DNA of 64,000 nucleotides from Arion vulgaris (Eukaryota > Mollusca > Gastropoda > Stylommatophora > Arionidae). Positions 38,635 through 49,679 of this stretch are shown here, piece after piece. The notes under the pieces were generated by a model, which saw nothing but the letters and a program-made list of their open reading frames with translations, ran no database searches and was not told where the DNA came from. The stretch lies in the NCBI GenBank assembly GCA_020796225.1, contig CM036768.1, forward strand, positions 35,864,289 through 35,928,288, written 5' to 3'. The translations under genes were made by a program, and so were the position numbers. Numbering within the stretch: position 1 is the first letter of the stretch; the number at the start of each line of letters is the position of its first letter.

Positions 38635-41480
38635 GCATAGTGGGCTCATGAATAGTATGCCAAAGTGGGCTCAAGAAGATCCTACCATAGTGGGTTCATG
38701 AATGTCCTACTATAGTGGGTTCATGAATGTCCTACCATAGTGGGTTCATGAATATCATACCTTAGTGGGTTCATGAATATCCTACTTTAGTGGGTTCATG
38801 AATATCCTACCTTAGTGGGTTCATGAATATCCTACCATAGTGGGTTCATGAATATCATACCTTAGTGGGTTCATGAATATCCTACCTTAGTGGGTTCATG
38901 AATATCATACCATAGTGGGTTCATGAATGTCCTACCATAGTGGGTTCATGAATATCCTACCTTAGTGGGTTCATGAATGTCCTACCATAGTGGGTTCATG
39001 AATGTCCTACCATAGTGGGTTCATGAATGTCCTACCATAGTGGGTTCATGAATGTCCTACCATAGTCGGTTCATGAATGTCCTACCATAGTGGGTTCATG
39101 AATATCCTACCATAGTGGGTTCATGAATGTCCTACCATAGTGGGTTCATGAATGTCCTACCATAGTGGGTTCATGAATGTCCTACCATAGTGGGTTCATG
39201 AATATCATACCATAGTGGGTTCATGAATGTCCTACCATAGTGGGTTCATGAATATCCTACCATAGTGGGTTCATGAATATCATACCATAGTGGGTTCATG
39301 AATATCCTACCATAGTGGGTTCATGAATGTCCTACCTTAGTGGGTTCATGAATATCCTACCATAGTGGGTTCATGAATATCCTACCATAGTGGGTTCATG
39401 AATGTCCTACCATAGTGGGTTCATGAATATCATACCATAGTGGGTTCATGAATGTCCTACCATAGTGGGTTCATGAATATCCTACCATAGTGGGTTCATG
39501 AATATCATACCATAGTCGGTTCATGAATATCCTACCATAGTCGGTTCATGAATATCCTACCTTAGTGGGTTCATGAATATCCTACCATAGTCGGTTCATG
39601 AATGTCCTACCATAGTGGGTTCATGAATATCATACCATAGTGGGTTCATGAATATCCTACCATAGTGGGTTCATGAATATCATACCAAGTGGGTTACATG
39701 ATATCCTACTTAGAGGTACTGAATATCTACTTAGGGTCATGAATATCACATATCGTTCATGAAGATCTATTAGCGTTGAGGCAGAATATTACCATATCTG
39801 CAGTTCTAATGTCTACCTTGTACATGAGATATATAAATATAGTTATGAATGCAAGTGTCTATGAATATTACCTGTGTGGGTCATGATGTCGTGGGTTCAT
39901 GAATTCAAACGTCCCAGTTCATGAATGTCCAACGGGTTCAGATTTATTGTTCAATGAATACCTGACTTCATATTGTTCATTGAATTCCTCTGAGTGCGCA
40001 GAATTCTACCAAGTGGGCTGAATATCCTACACATAGTGGCGTTCATGAATATCCTCAAGCGGTATGATATCATACCAAGGTCTGGTTCAAACCTCCACGG
40101 TGGGTTCATAAAATCAATTCCTTAGTCCGGTGTTTAAAAAAAGTGTTAATAATGTCCTACTTTCAGAAGCATGCAAACACTGAACTATAGTGGTTCTAGA
40201 ATTCACGTCTTATATCGGTTATGCTACTCCTAGCATATGCGTTTTCATTATCATCCACTAATGGTTCATGATGCTTCTACTTTCATGCTGAATTCACTGA
40301 GTAGTTCATGGATATCCTCCAGATGAGTCCATGAATGCCTACCATAGTGGGTTCAGAATGATAATTCATAGTGGGTTCATGAATATCCTACATAGTGGTT
40401 CATGAATATCTAATGTAGGTTCATGAATGTACCTGACATGGTTCAGCAATGTGGGTTGAGATTCGACCATAGTGGTGATTCAGAATATTACGTGGGTTCT
40501 GAATATATAGTGGTCTGATATTACAATAGTGAGTTCAATGAAATCCACATAGTGGTTCATGAAATTGAGTAAGTTCATGAATCTCTAGCCAAAGAGGTTC
40601 AAAGTAAGTCCTATTTCAAGTGATCATTAAGAATGTACCTGCAATATGGATATGAATATCTACAAACTATTCCCTGATACTAAAGCATAGTGGGCTCATG
40701 AATAGTCATGCCAAAGTGGGTCATGAAATCATACCATAGTGGGTTCATGAATATCCTACTATAGTGGGTTCATGAATATCCTACCATAGTGGGTTAATGA
40801 ATATCCTACCATAGTGGCTCATGAATATCCACTTAGTGGGTTCATGAATATCCTACCATAGTGGGTTCATGAATATCCTACTTAGTGGTTCATGAATTCC
40901 TACCTTAGTGGGTTCATGAATACTCCATAGTAGGTTCAAGAATATCCTACCTAGTGGGTTCATGAATATCCTACCATAGAGGGTTCATGAATTCACTACC
41001 ATAGTGGGTTCATGAATGTCCTACCATAGTGGTCTAACAATGTCCTACCATAGTGGGTTCATGAATATCATACCATAGTGGGTTCATGAATGTCCTACCT
41101 TAGTGGGTTCATGAATATCCTACCATAGTGGGTTCATGAATGTCCTACCTTAGTGGGTTCATGAATATCTACCTAGTGGGTTCATGAATATCCTACCATA
41201 GTGGGTTCATGAATATCCTACCATAGTGGGTTCATGAATATCTACCTAGTGGGTTCATGAATGTCCTACCTAGTGGGTTCATGAATATCCTACTAGTGGG
41301 TTCATGAAGATCCTACCATAGTGGGTTCATGAATATCCTACCATAGAGGGTTCATGAATTCTACCATAGTGGGTTCATGAATATCATACCATAGTGGGTT
41401 CATGAATAACCTATCATTGAGGGCTCATGAATATCCTACCATAGAGGGTTCATGAATATCCTAAAATAGTGGGCTTATGA
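38635..41480. repeat. Large 25-bp satellite
   Basis: Unit CATAGTGGGTTCATGAATAT plus CCTAC, with variants ATGTCC, ATATCA and CTTAG. About 42 clean units at 38635-39690 and 31 at 40690-41480 are separated by a blended zone (39690-40680). It contains the palindrome TTCATGAA. The same array resumes at 52440-53193. Confidence 0.95.
39690..40680. other. Blended consensus zone (probable assembly artefact)
   Basis: Landmarks of 37480-38640 occur in the same order but are interrupted by satellite text: GAATTCAAACGTCCCAGTTC at 39901, GGTTCAAACCTCCACGGTGG at 40084, TCTACTTTCATGCTG at 40276, AAGTAAGTCCTATTT near 40602 and ACTAAAGCATAGTGGGCTCA at 40678. Confidence 0.8.
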
Positions 41481-41489
41481 AGATCCTTC

Positions 41490-42200
41490 TTCTTCTTCTG
41501 CGTTCTCACTAGATTGGGATTTCGGGCTCTCTAATAAAGGCAGCCGTCTGCCTCAGATTATCAGCCACGCCATACAGTTTGTCTTGGACGCTGGTGTAAG
41601 TGGGCCACCTCTTTCTTCTCGGGTCTGCACACTGGGGGCAGTTCTGTAGGATATGTTCTGTTGTCATACTTGCCAAGCCACAGAGGCACAGGTCATTGGT
41701 GCCTATCTTGAATTTAGTGTACAGGTGGTGTCTCATTCTGTTGTGACCCGTCCGGAGACAAAGTATGGCTGTCTGGTCCCTTGTGGACAGTTGGTAATAT
41801 CCATCGTTCTTGTTGTTTTTTGGGTGTTCTTTATCCCATTTGCTTTGTAGTGCCATTTGACGAGGGTTTTTTGCTTCTTCATACCTAACCAGGTTGTCAT
41901 CTTGGGGCATTCCTGTTCCCTCTTTAGCAAGTCTGTCAGCATCTTCATTCCCCATTAATTTTTTCAATTTTTCTCGATCCAGAAGACTTGAGCTTTCACC
42001 CTCTCGGCTCGGTGCCATGGACATCGTAACCCTTCGGTTCGGTGCCACAAAAACCGTAAATCTGGGGAATCTGTGGCTTTTTCTGCCATCCCGCGAATTG
42101 AACCCGCACACACGGGAGGATAGTCCCCCGTAGTCCAACGCGCTACGAACACGCTGGGCAGACGGGCATCCCCATTAAAGACCCTACCATGTTTATTGTT
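41490..42200 (-). pseudogene. LINE-V ORF2 C-terminus, split by SINE-A
   Basis: The minus frame (41509-41965) gives the end of RNase H (GNEDADRLAKEG, with the last catalytic Asp), then LRTGHNRMRHHLYTKFKIGT and a zinc-knuckle CLCGLASMTTEHILQNCP. The end is GVADNLRQTAAFIREPEIPI. It is 5'-truncated at the RNase H and flanked by AAGATCCT of the 25-bp satellite on both sides, so it inserted into the array. Confidence 0.85.
41968..42175 (-). mobile_element. SINE-A inserted in LINE-V
   Basis: TCCCCATTAA on both sides is the target duplication (41958-41968 and about 42168-42178). Minus-strand head GTTCGTAGCGCGTTGGACTA, tail GGATCGAGAAAAATTGAAAA. Confidence 0.85.
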
Positions 42201-42470
42201 GGTTTTTTAAACTCTTTTATATCACGTGGTATATAGGTAATACGGTGTTAGCCTGTATTTTTATTGACCGTTGTCACCGATGGCGATGTGTCAACAGCAC
42301 GTCGGGTGCCTGTACTTTCTAGTACTTCCTGTTGCCCAATTGAGGCTGGGTCGACCTAAGAGCGGTTACGGCTGGAAAAACATTTTACTCCCACTGTAGA
42401 ATTGCCCCCGGGACCACTAGTCTAAGAAGTGAGTTCACTAACAGCTACGCTGCTGCGGCTCTCCCTACCA
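42200..42470 (-). mobile_element. SINE-C inserted in satellite sequence
   Basis: SINE-C read backwards from ATATCACGTGGTATATAGGT to GCTACGCTGCTGCGGCTC. Satellite pieces CTACCATG or CTACCATAGTGG flank it. Confidence 0.8.
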
Positions 42471-42734
42471 TAGTGGCAGAATCGAATTGAGAAGAAATTG
42501 TTGTTGTATCTGACTTGAGTGCCTCTTCCCCGACGAGTACTGATGACGATTCCATTACTTCCGCGTGAGCAAACATCTGATGTATGTTTGAGCTCGAAAG
42601 ATCGCGCCGACCTTAGATAGATTGCACACAGTCTTGACTCACACTCGTGGGAACATTCCCACTATACTCAAACATATACAAGATGACGCAACGCAGATAC
42701 AGGGATACTTACTATATAGAATGCCTGTCTGCCC

Positions 42735-42930
42735 ATCAAGTTCATGCGCGTTGGACGACGGGTGACAAGCGCTACGTGAGTGCGGGTTCAAGTCCGCGGG
42801 CTGGCAGAAAAAACCATAGGATCTCCAGATTTACGGTGTTCGTGGCACCGAACCGACGGGTTACGATGTCCATGGCACTGGCCGAAACCCTCAAGTGCTT
42901 CGGATCGGAGAAAACCAAAAAAAACTATAT
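42735..42930 (+). mobile_element. SINE-A copy, unit 1
   Basis: Head near TTGGACGACGGGTGACAAGC, B-box GGGTTCAAGTCC, tail GGATCGGAGAAAACC. ACTATATA-AGA flanks it (clearer in unit 2). Confidence 0.8.
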
Positions 42931-43178
42931 AAGAGATGGGTTTGGAAGAAGCAGAAAATCTTCTTTCTTCCTTTCGTCCTTCTCTGCTTGTTTGCCGTTA
43001 GGTGTAGCAGGTTTAACTTATGATCAGTTTCCAAGATAGTGCACGCTTGGTCGCTTAATATGATGTGGTACTGTGGAGTTTTAATATATCTAACTCCATC
43101 AATCTATCTTTTTCTTGGTCTGCCCCTTCCTCTTGATGATTTCATGTTTCAGGTGCAGAAATAACGATACATTATATA

Positions 43179-43439
43179 TACAGGGTGTTCAACTTAAAAG
43201 CAGCCTATGAATGGAGCTAATCTGGTATATATGTATGGAAATGAGAAGGTTCAGTTATGACGTAGTATAGGTCAAGGTTGTGTGATGGTGTAATTGTAGT
43301 GCGGGAAGGGGCGATGAACAAATGTGCCGTAGGACGAGCTAGTCAGAATCGGTTTAAATAGTAAATAAACACAACGCGATAGGTTATCTGGCAACTTTCG
43401 ATTTGTCAATGGGGCTGCAATTATCTTGAACACCCTGTA
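43179..43439. mobile_element. 262-bp-type MITE, unit 1
   Basis: TACAGGGTGTTCAACTTAAA left and the inverse of TACAGGGTGTTCAAGATAAT right, homologous to 10158-10419. Confidence 0.9.
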
Positions 43440-43574
43440 TAATAACTAAGATTCTCCGACATTAGTTAATTGTTCATGTTTGTTAGTCTACACGCCCTGA
43501 TATAGCCAAAACAAGGTTCGTTCTTATGTTAAAAAGGGCGTGACTGGGCTTAAAGAGGCTTTAATCTCACTCTA

Positions 43575-43775
43575 CAGCCCGCCTGCCCAAAGTGTTAGTA
43601 AATGTTGGACGACGGTGACAAGTCTCATGTGAATGCGGTTCAAAACCGCAGACTGGCAGAAAAGCCACAGCTTCCAGATTTACGGTGTTCGTGGCATCGA
43701 ACCGAAGGGTTACGATGTCCATAGCACAGAGCCGAAGAACTGAAAGCTCAAGTGCTTCTGGATCGAAAAAAACTC
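43575..43775 (+). mobile_element. SINE-A copy, unit 1
   Basis: Head damaged (GTTAGTAAATGTTGGACGAC), body TACGGTGTTCGTGGCATCGA, tail CTGGATCGAAAAAAA. Confidence 0.8.
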
Positions 43776-43894
43776 CCACCTACATAACCAACAAATAAAC
43801 AGGAATAAAATAGTTCTGTGTTGTAAAGATTGGAAGTTGTGATAGCGTAGTGGTTAGTTTACTTGCTTCATACGCGCGATCCATGTCTTTGCAG

Positions 43895-44065
43895 TGGTCA
43901 TGTTCAAACCATCCGTTACATCCTGAATCCATCTTCCCGTGGTCTTCCTCTTCTCCTCTTTGCCAGGATGTATCCTTCCATGATGGTCTTCTTCAGCTCT
44001 TCGTGTCGCTTTATATGTCCAAAATACTTTAATTTTATCATTCTTATTTGTAGCAACAGCCAGTT
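43895..44065 (-). pseudogene. LINE-K C-terminal fragment, unit 1
   Basis: Minus strand codes for IRMIKLKYFGHIKRHEELKK and KRRRGRPRRRW (with a base change from unit 2). The 16-bp array begins at its 5' side. Confidence 0.7.
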
Positions 44066-44079
44066 TTCTTTCATGCTTA

Positions 44080-44400
44080 CACTGAGACCTGCTTACACTG
44101 GGACCTGCTTACACTGGGACATGTTTACACTGGGACATGTTTACACTGGGACATGTTTACACTGGGACATGTTTACACTGGGACATGTTTACACTGGGAC
44201 GTGTTTACACTGGGACATGTTTACACTGAAACATGTTTACACTGGGATATGTTTACACTGGGACATGTTTACACTGGGACATGTTTACACTTGGACATGT
44301 TTACACTGAGACATAATTACACTTCTAAATGTTTACATTCAGTGAAGACATGCTTACACTGAGACATGCTTACACTGAGACATACTTACACTGGAACAAG
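44080..44400. repeat. 16-bp array, about 19 copies, unit 1
   Basis: Unit ACACTGGGACATGTTT, with GACCTGCTT variants at the left and GAGACATGCTT at the right. Confidence 0.95.
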
Positions 44401-44445
44401 CATGCACAACATGTACACACAAATCACAGAAAATATGCAGCATGA

Positions 44446-44522
44446 TAGGGTGTTCGTTAAAAGTAGCCCGATTGGAAGTTTTGATTTGTCAACCGGGCTC
44501 CCTTTATCTTGAACACCCTATA
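44446..44522. mobile_element. Short palindromic MITE, unit 1
   Basis: Internal-deletion relative of the 262-bp MITE: nearly the whole element is a hairpin of AGGGTGTTC...GAACACCCT. The cleaner copy is 56171-56252. Confidence 0.85.
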
Positions 44523-44584
44523 TAATCCAGATGTGTTAAAGTTTCTAACCTGATGTTTTCCTTTCTTCCCCTTCCTCCCCATCG

Positions 44585-44665
44585 GCTGACATATATACAT
44601 ACATACACCACAGACATATATACATACATACACCGGGACATATATACATACATACACACACCACA
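44585..44665. repeat. ATAC-type microsatellite, unit 1
   Basis: ACATATATACATACATACAC repeated three times. Confidence 0.85.
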
Positions 44666-45184
44666 AACACATGATATGCGCAGGTTGTATATATCTATTC
44701 GTTCTACGACTGTATCGCTTCCATGTTGTACACGTCAAAGTTTCGTCAGATAACACAAGTAAACTGAACTAAACTTGTGAACATGTGCTGAGTCGACAGA
44801 AAAGTAGGAATAACACTAAATTGTAGAGAAGGTAGTAGAGGTAGGATGACCAATTCCTTATTGTAAGAGAAGGTAGTAGGTAGTAGGAGGTAGGATGACC
44901 AATTCCTTTCCTCACGTATGAAACGTCGAGTTTGAAGTCATTAACCTCTTGTGCCAGCAGAGTCAATAGATGAACGTTTACCCTTTACGCTAATTCTTGC
45001 ACACACAAAATCAAACACACAAAATGTCATTAGTGTTTACTTTTAGTGATTGATTGATTGATTGATTTATCAATCAATCAGATGCTAAGGATAGATGCTA
45101 ATTTTTAAAAATGTTCCAAATAATAAATATGGAATATGAAATCATGGTCGGATCGACTGGTATCTGGTGTTGGTTGTCGTGTAC

Positions 45185-45660
45185 CTACCTATCACTTCTT
45201 CTTCAAGCGCTCCATATCGACCCACTTGGTAAACCACTCTTTGTGATTTCTATGTGGCCTGAGGCTAAGAGCTATTGTACGTTGTGCCAGTTACGTCCCT
45301 ACAAGTAGGACAGCACATACGATTTCTGCGACGCTTTTTATTTACTAAGGTGCACATACCTCAGTCGTCTTTTTATTTAAATTAGAAGCACTTGAGCTTT
45401 CAGCTCTTCGGCTCGGTGCCATGGACATCGTAACCCCTTCGGTTCGGTGCCACGAGCACCGTAAATCTGGAAAACCTGTGGTTGTTTCTGCCAGCCCGCG
45501 GATGAGCCCGCACTCACAGAGGGCTTGTCACACCGTCGTCCAACGCGCTACAGACACGCTAAGCAGGCGGTCAGTCGTCTTTACGACATGCCTTGTAGGT
45601 GGCAGTGTTTCTACTCCTTGCTCCTCCTGCGAGCCTCGACATCACACGGGCGTTCTTCTA
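45185..45660 (-). mobile_element. SINE-F split by SINE-A, unit 1
   Basis: Plus strand: CTTCTTCAAGCGCTCCATAT (tail side) to CACATACCTCAGTCGTCT, then SINE-A, then TCAGTCGTCTTTACGACATG to CGAGCCTCGACATCACACGG. Confidence 0.85.
45371..45570 (-). mobile_element. SINE-A inserted in SINE-F, unit 1
   Basis: TCAGTCGTCTTT at 45361 and 45571 is the target duplication. Minus head GCGTGTCTGTAGCGCGTTGG. Confidence 0.9.
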
Positions 45661-45706
45661 CAGCGATCTCTGGTTATGCGCTTAATTTACTGTGGACTAC
45701 AAACTG

Positions 45707-45985
45707 GTAGCCGCGGTAGCGTAGTTGTTAGTGAACTCGCTCCGCCAGGCTGGTGTGGTCCGGGTTCAGCTCCCGCAGTGTGCGTGGAATTTTTCCGACC
45801 GCGACGGCTCTCAGGTCGACCCAGCCTCAACTGGGTACCAGACATGCTCTGGGAAAGTAAAGGCGGCCGGCGTGATGCTGACAACATCATCCATAGTGTG
45901 CCGACGGTCAATGAATAATACAGGCCTAACACTGTATTTCCCTATAAACCACAAGGTATGAAAGGGTTCCTTTACTTTTTTTTTT
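45707..45985 (+). mobile_element. SINE-C copy, unit 1
   Basis: GTAGCGTAGTTGTTAGTGAA head, GGTCCGGGTTCAGCTCCCGC B-box, and GTATGAAAGGGTTCCTTTAC end followed by a T-run. Confidence 0.9.
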
Positions 45986-46004
45986 TTTTTACAAACTGGG
46001 CAAT

Positions 46005-46255
46005 CTTCTTCTTCTGAATGCTCCATATCGACCACTTGTTAAACCACTCTTTGTGATTTGTATGTGATCTGATCCTAAGAGCAACTGTACGTTGTGCCAG
46101 TTATGTGCCTACAAGTAAGCCAGCACATACAATTTCTGCGAAGCTTTATATTTACTAGAGTAACTCCTACCTCGTCGCCTTTACGACATGCATTGTCGGT
46201 CGCAGTTTTACTATTTTTTTCTCCCATTGCGATCCGAGCAAAAAAACGAGCGGTG
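46005..46255 (-). mobile_element. SINE-F copy, unit 1
   Basis: CTTCTTCTGAATGCTCCATA to CATTGCGATCCGAGC on plus is SINE-F read backwards. Confidence 0.8.
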
Positions 46256-46259
46256 TAGC

Positions 46260-46735
46260 TATTTTAAATCACACTAATTTACATCACAAAGTCGTTTTCT
46301 GGGGAGTTTTGTTGCTCCATTCTCAGGTTTTTATGTACGGAAACACCCTCGACAAGGAATAATCTCTGGCTTAAAGTGCTCAGACCAGCAACGCCAATGA
46401 GTTAGAGATACAGAGAAACGAATAAAATATATATAGGTTATCTGGATACGGTGGCTGTCTGAGTACAACTTTCTGGACTGTCAAGATCCAGAGGCGTGTA
46501 CAAAATAAATAGCAGCTAACTGAAACAACAAACTTACATCCCAGGCACATATGCATAAATTAGCCACTTATTCCGTCCGTTATCAATGCCACATCTCGAC
46601 ATATTTGCAAATGTATATATCCTGATACGTTGCACAATAGTATTCTCTTTGTTTCATTATTTTGCTTTCGGAGCATGCGAACTTGACATCGTGTTTCTAT
46701 TACAGTTATATTGTTTCACTTTTCAGGATTAACTA
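46260..46735. other. No gene seen (duplicated at 58000-58490)
   Basis: No recognised family. The two copies differ mainly by short gaps. Confidence 0.5.
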
Positions 46736-46739
46736 GCTC

Positions 46740-46838
46740 GGGGGTTCTTTACCTGCTCAATTTGAACACAGGACCCACGTTTTATTGTCCGTTTTCGATA
46801 GGACTGGAAACACGATCTCACCTACATTGTGATCAGTA
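46740..46838 (-). mobile_element. SINE-G 3' part, split by SINE-C, unit 1
   Basis: TTTTATTGTCCGTTTTCGAT and GATCTCACCTACATTGTGAT on plus match SINE-G reversed. It resumes after the SINE-C at about 47132 with ACATTGTGATCAAGTGATCA. Confidence 0.75.
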
Positions 46839-46839
46839 A

Positions 46840-47128
46840 AAGTAAAAAGTAAAGGAACCCTTTCATACCTCGTGGTATGTATCTCGTAGTATACCTCGTA
46901 GGTCAATACAGTGTTAGGCCTGTATTTTTCATTGACCGTCGGCCACAATGTGATGTGGTCAGCTTCACGCCGGCCCCCTTTTACTTCCAGAGCATGTCTG
47001 GTACCCAGTTGAGGCTGGGTCGACCTGAGAGCCGTCGTGGTCGGAAAAATTCCACGCGCATTGCAGGAGCTGAACCCAGACCACCAGCCTTGCGAAGCGG
47101 TTCACTAACAACTACGCTACAGCGGTTT
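46840..47128 (-). mobile_element. SINE-C inserted in SINE-G, unit 1
   Basis: Target duplication CATTGTGATCA(G) on both sides. Text ATTGACCGTCGGCCACAATG and TGAGGCTGGGTCGACCTGAG mark SINE-C reversed. Confidence 0.85.
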
Positions 47129-47329
47129 CCACATTGTGATCAAGTGATCACTGGGAAAATATCCTGATTGCTTTAAGCGGAAATAAATCGTTTCTTTGGA
47201 TCGAGAGGCAAACATATTATCTCCCTGCCCGATAAATATATATTCTGGATTACTGTGGTGATTGCCTCTTGTTTTCCCCCACATTCAGTACTTCTATATC
47301 TCACTAAAATTTATAGTTGTACCTTGAGA

Positions 47330-47545
47330 ATTATCAAAGAAAACCAACGCAGTCATTGAAGCGGGAGGAAAGGGTTTAAGAAAGAGAGGACACCTAGGAA
47401 AAGTGAAACGAACTTTGATGAGAGAGGCAAAATATCGGATTCAATTATATGGAAAAAATTTCATGAGTTGCCAGGACAGAGAGGTATGAAGAAATTACTT
47501 GCAGGTCCTGTAATGTATAACGGTTCGAGAGGAATATATACATAT
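47330..47545 (+). pseudogene. LINE-Q tail, unit 1
   Basis: Frames with RKRGHLGKVKRTLMREAKYR and QDREV, related to 37275-37570. Confidence 0.55.
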
Positions 47546-47564
47546 ATATAGGGTATATATCGGA

Positions 47565-47765
47565 AAATGTAAAGGAACTTTATTTTACCATGCGGTATAT
47601 TGGGGTATATGATGTTAAGCATGTATTTTTCAATGATCATCTGCACACATGATGAATAATATGACCAACACACAGCAAATTTTTTTTTTCCATGCTTTCT
47701 GGTACCCAATTGAACCTGTACCATGTGTTTAAGAAGCGAATGCACTAACCACTACACTCAAGCCC
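47565..47765 (-). mobile_element. Diverged SINE-C, unit 1
   Basis: TTTTACCATGCGGTATATTG, ATTTTTCAATGATCATCTGC and GGTACCCAATTGAACC follow SINE-C order in reverse with many changes. Confidence 0.65.
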
Positions 47766-47794
47766 TTTTAAATATCTTTTAGTGGAGAGTCCTA

Positions 47795-48050
47795 ATCTTC
47801 TTCTTCCAACGCTTCATATCAACCACTCTGTGTGATTTGTATGTGACCTGAGTCTAAGAGCGATTGTACGTTGTGAAAGTTATGCGCCTACATGTAGGCC
47901 AGCACATCCGATTTCATGATTCTTTTAGTTACTAGGTAGCTTCCCTAGGTCCTACATCAGTCGCCTCTTACGACATGCCTTGAGGCTGCAGTGGTACTAT
48001 TCTTTGCTTCCTTGTGGCCCTGGCACCACACGAGCGGTGTCCTAACTGAC
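47795..48050 (-). mobile_element. SINE-F copy, unit 1
   Basis: Between GTCCTAATCT and GTCCTAACT (GTCCTAATCT in unit 2), a target duplication. Text CCAACGCTTCATATCAACCA to GGTGTCCTAA. Confidence 0.85.
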
Positions 48051-48229
48051 CAACTTCTAGAAATTCCTTATACCGGTAGATACTCTGTCTCTATAGCAAT
48101 GCTGGCAGTACAAATGCCTAGCCTAAACTAAAAACGTGGAGTTTATAAATGGAAAACAGATATACAAACAGAAAGTTGATCAAACTTGAGAAAATACAGC
48201 AAAAGTACATGGGATGAAGAAATTAAAGA

Positions 48230-48835
48230 AGAATAAACATGGCCTTACAATAAATTAAACAACTAAAAACAGTATTGTCATTGCTTTTGTAAAACTACAG
48301 TACTTTGACTGCAGTCTTCCATCTCATGAAAACAGTACGGAACGGAACTGATAGGAAAACAAAGATCAGAATACTAAGAGCATGTACTCGTATATTTCAT
48401 GTGACAATGTATGGTGTGAAGCATGGACATTTTAAAAAAGCAGTGGAAAAACATATATGTGGTTTTGAATATAAAGGTTACAAACGAGTCCTCCGTATAT
48501 AATGGACAGAGAATAAAACAAATAGATCTATCAAGAAAGAACTCAAAATCCAATTAAAATTGGTTGATGCTACAAAAAAGTATTCGAAAATTAAAGTATT
48601 TTGGACATATAAAAAGACACGAAGGGTTGGAGAAGACCATCATGGAATGAAGCATCCCGGAAGAGATGAGGAAGACCAGGAGAAGATGGATTCAGGAAGT
48701 AAATGATGATTTGAGCATGACGGCTGCAGAAGTGGGGCACCTGGCTTATGAAAGAGAGAAATTCCGAAGGACTGTTAGAGTGGCAAAGTTCTGCTCAGGA
48801 CAAGTTATATGATGATGATGATGATGATATAATAC
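48230..48835 (+). pseudogene. LINE-K C-terminus with (GAT)n tail, unit 1
   Basis: Plus frames: RNGTDRKTKIRILRACTRIF, VEKHICGFEYKGYKRVLRI-stop, NRSIKKELKIQLKLVDATKK, then a frameshifted GRPRRRW-equivalent and MTAAEVGHLAYEREKFRRTV. (GAT)n follows at about 48808-48828. Confidence 0.75.
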
Positions 48836-48839
48836 TTAA

Positions 48840-49240
48840 TTTTCATTAATCATTAACAACATCACTTTACTATTTTATATTACTTTTAAAAAACATTAAA
48901 AAATGAACTGGCAACACTTACGGAAAAGACAAACAGCTTCTGACATCACTTGCCACATCAGGATAAGTTCACTGTGCTAGAAACAGTGTCTCTTAATCTC
49001 TTCTGTGTCGATCATCTTCTAGCAAAGGTTCACTGACGACAACGGTCGTGGAAATAGCTGAAAGTTTGTTATTGTCTTCGTGCTAGAAGCACACACGAGA
49101 ATCGTGAATCTAATTTAGTTATTAATATTATCGTTACAAACACTGTTTGAAGAATTGTGAGAAACTATTGTCACTGCAAAATGTTCGTTGTACTAGAACT
49201 CTGAATATATAAACTAATAACAAAAGAGGGAAACCGTTTA
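48840..49240. other. No gene seen (duplicated at 60590-61010)
   Basis: AT-rich sequence with no recognised family. Confidence 0.5.
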
Positions 49241-49510
49241 CATATTGAGGGTTTCTCTGTGCGTAGAGGTGGGTGTCTGTCTATCGTGCAAGGTACCAGG
49301 TTGCTCCTCGTGGAGCCATCTGGTTATTTTTCCAGAGATCCCTAATCTCAGTGTAGGTAGATCGAGTTCCTTGTCCTATCGGAGACGGACAATAAAACGT
49401 AGGTCCGTGTTCAATTTGAGAACGTAAAAAAACAATTGTCAGTTCAAAATCGAGAAGAGCAGGCTGAAACCACACCTGGCCAAATTATTAGGAAAAAATT
49501 AAATTCTAAA
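49240..49510 (+). mobile_element. SINE-G full copy, unit 1
   Basis: GCGTAGAGGTGGGTGTCTGT head, GTTGCTCCTCGTGG B-box region (degraded), CCAGAGATCCCTAATCTCAG, GAACAATTGTCAGTTCAAAA-like body, and GGCCAAATTATTAGGAAAAA end. Confidence 0.8.
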
Positions 49511-49554
49511 AAAAAACACCATCTTCAAAATTACATAGGGATCCTGGCCATTGC

Positions 49555-49640
49555 GAGTTTGTGACCGCAGCTGAGATCTTCCTTGGGAGAAAGAGGTCGA
49601 AGCACACATGATTACTCACCGAAGTGCAATGACGGTTCTA
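49555..49640. repeat. Dispersed repeat segment, unit 1
   Basis: GACCGCAGCTGAGATCTTCC and ATGATTACTCACCGAAGT, also at 24100-24185 and 61335-61410. Confidence 0.5.
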
Positions 49641-49679
49641 TTAATCAATCAATTAAATCAGGTCTATTAGGATAATTGT

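Noticed and set aside
38635..41480. CRISPR array (regular short repeats)
   Set aside because: Units are contiguous 25-bp tandem copies without unique spacers, in a eukaryotic repeat context.
42647..43039. Frame with CVARWTTGDKRYVSAGSSPRA-type residues
   Set aside because: This is the SINE-A head and body in translation; the same peptide appears at every plus copy of SINE-A.
45421..45918. 165-codon frame with GSRGSVVVSELAPPGWCGPG
   Set aside because: Translation of a SINE-A end, SINE-F and SINE-C in a row; no conserved protein family.
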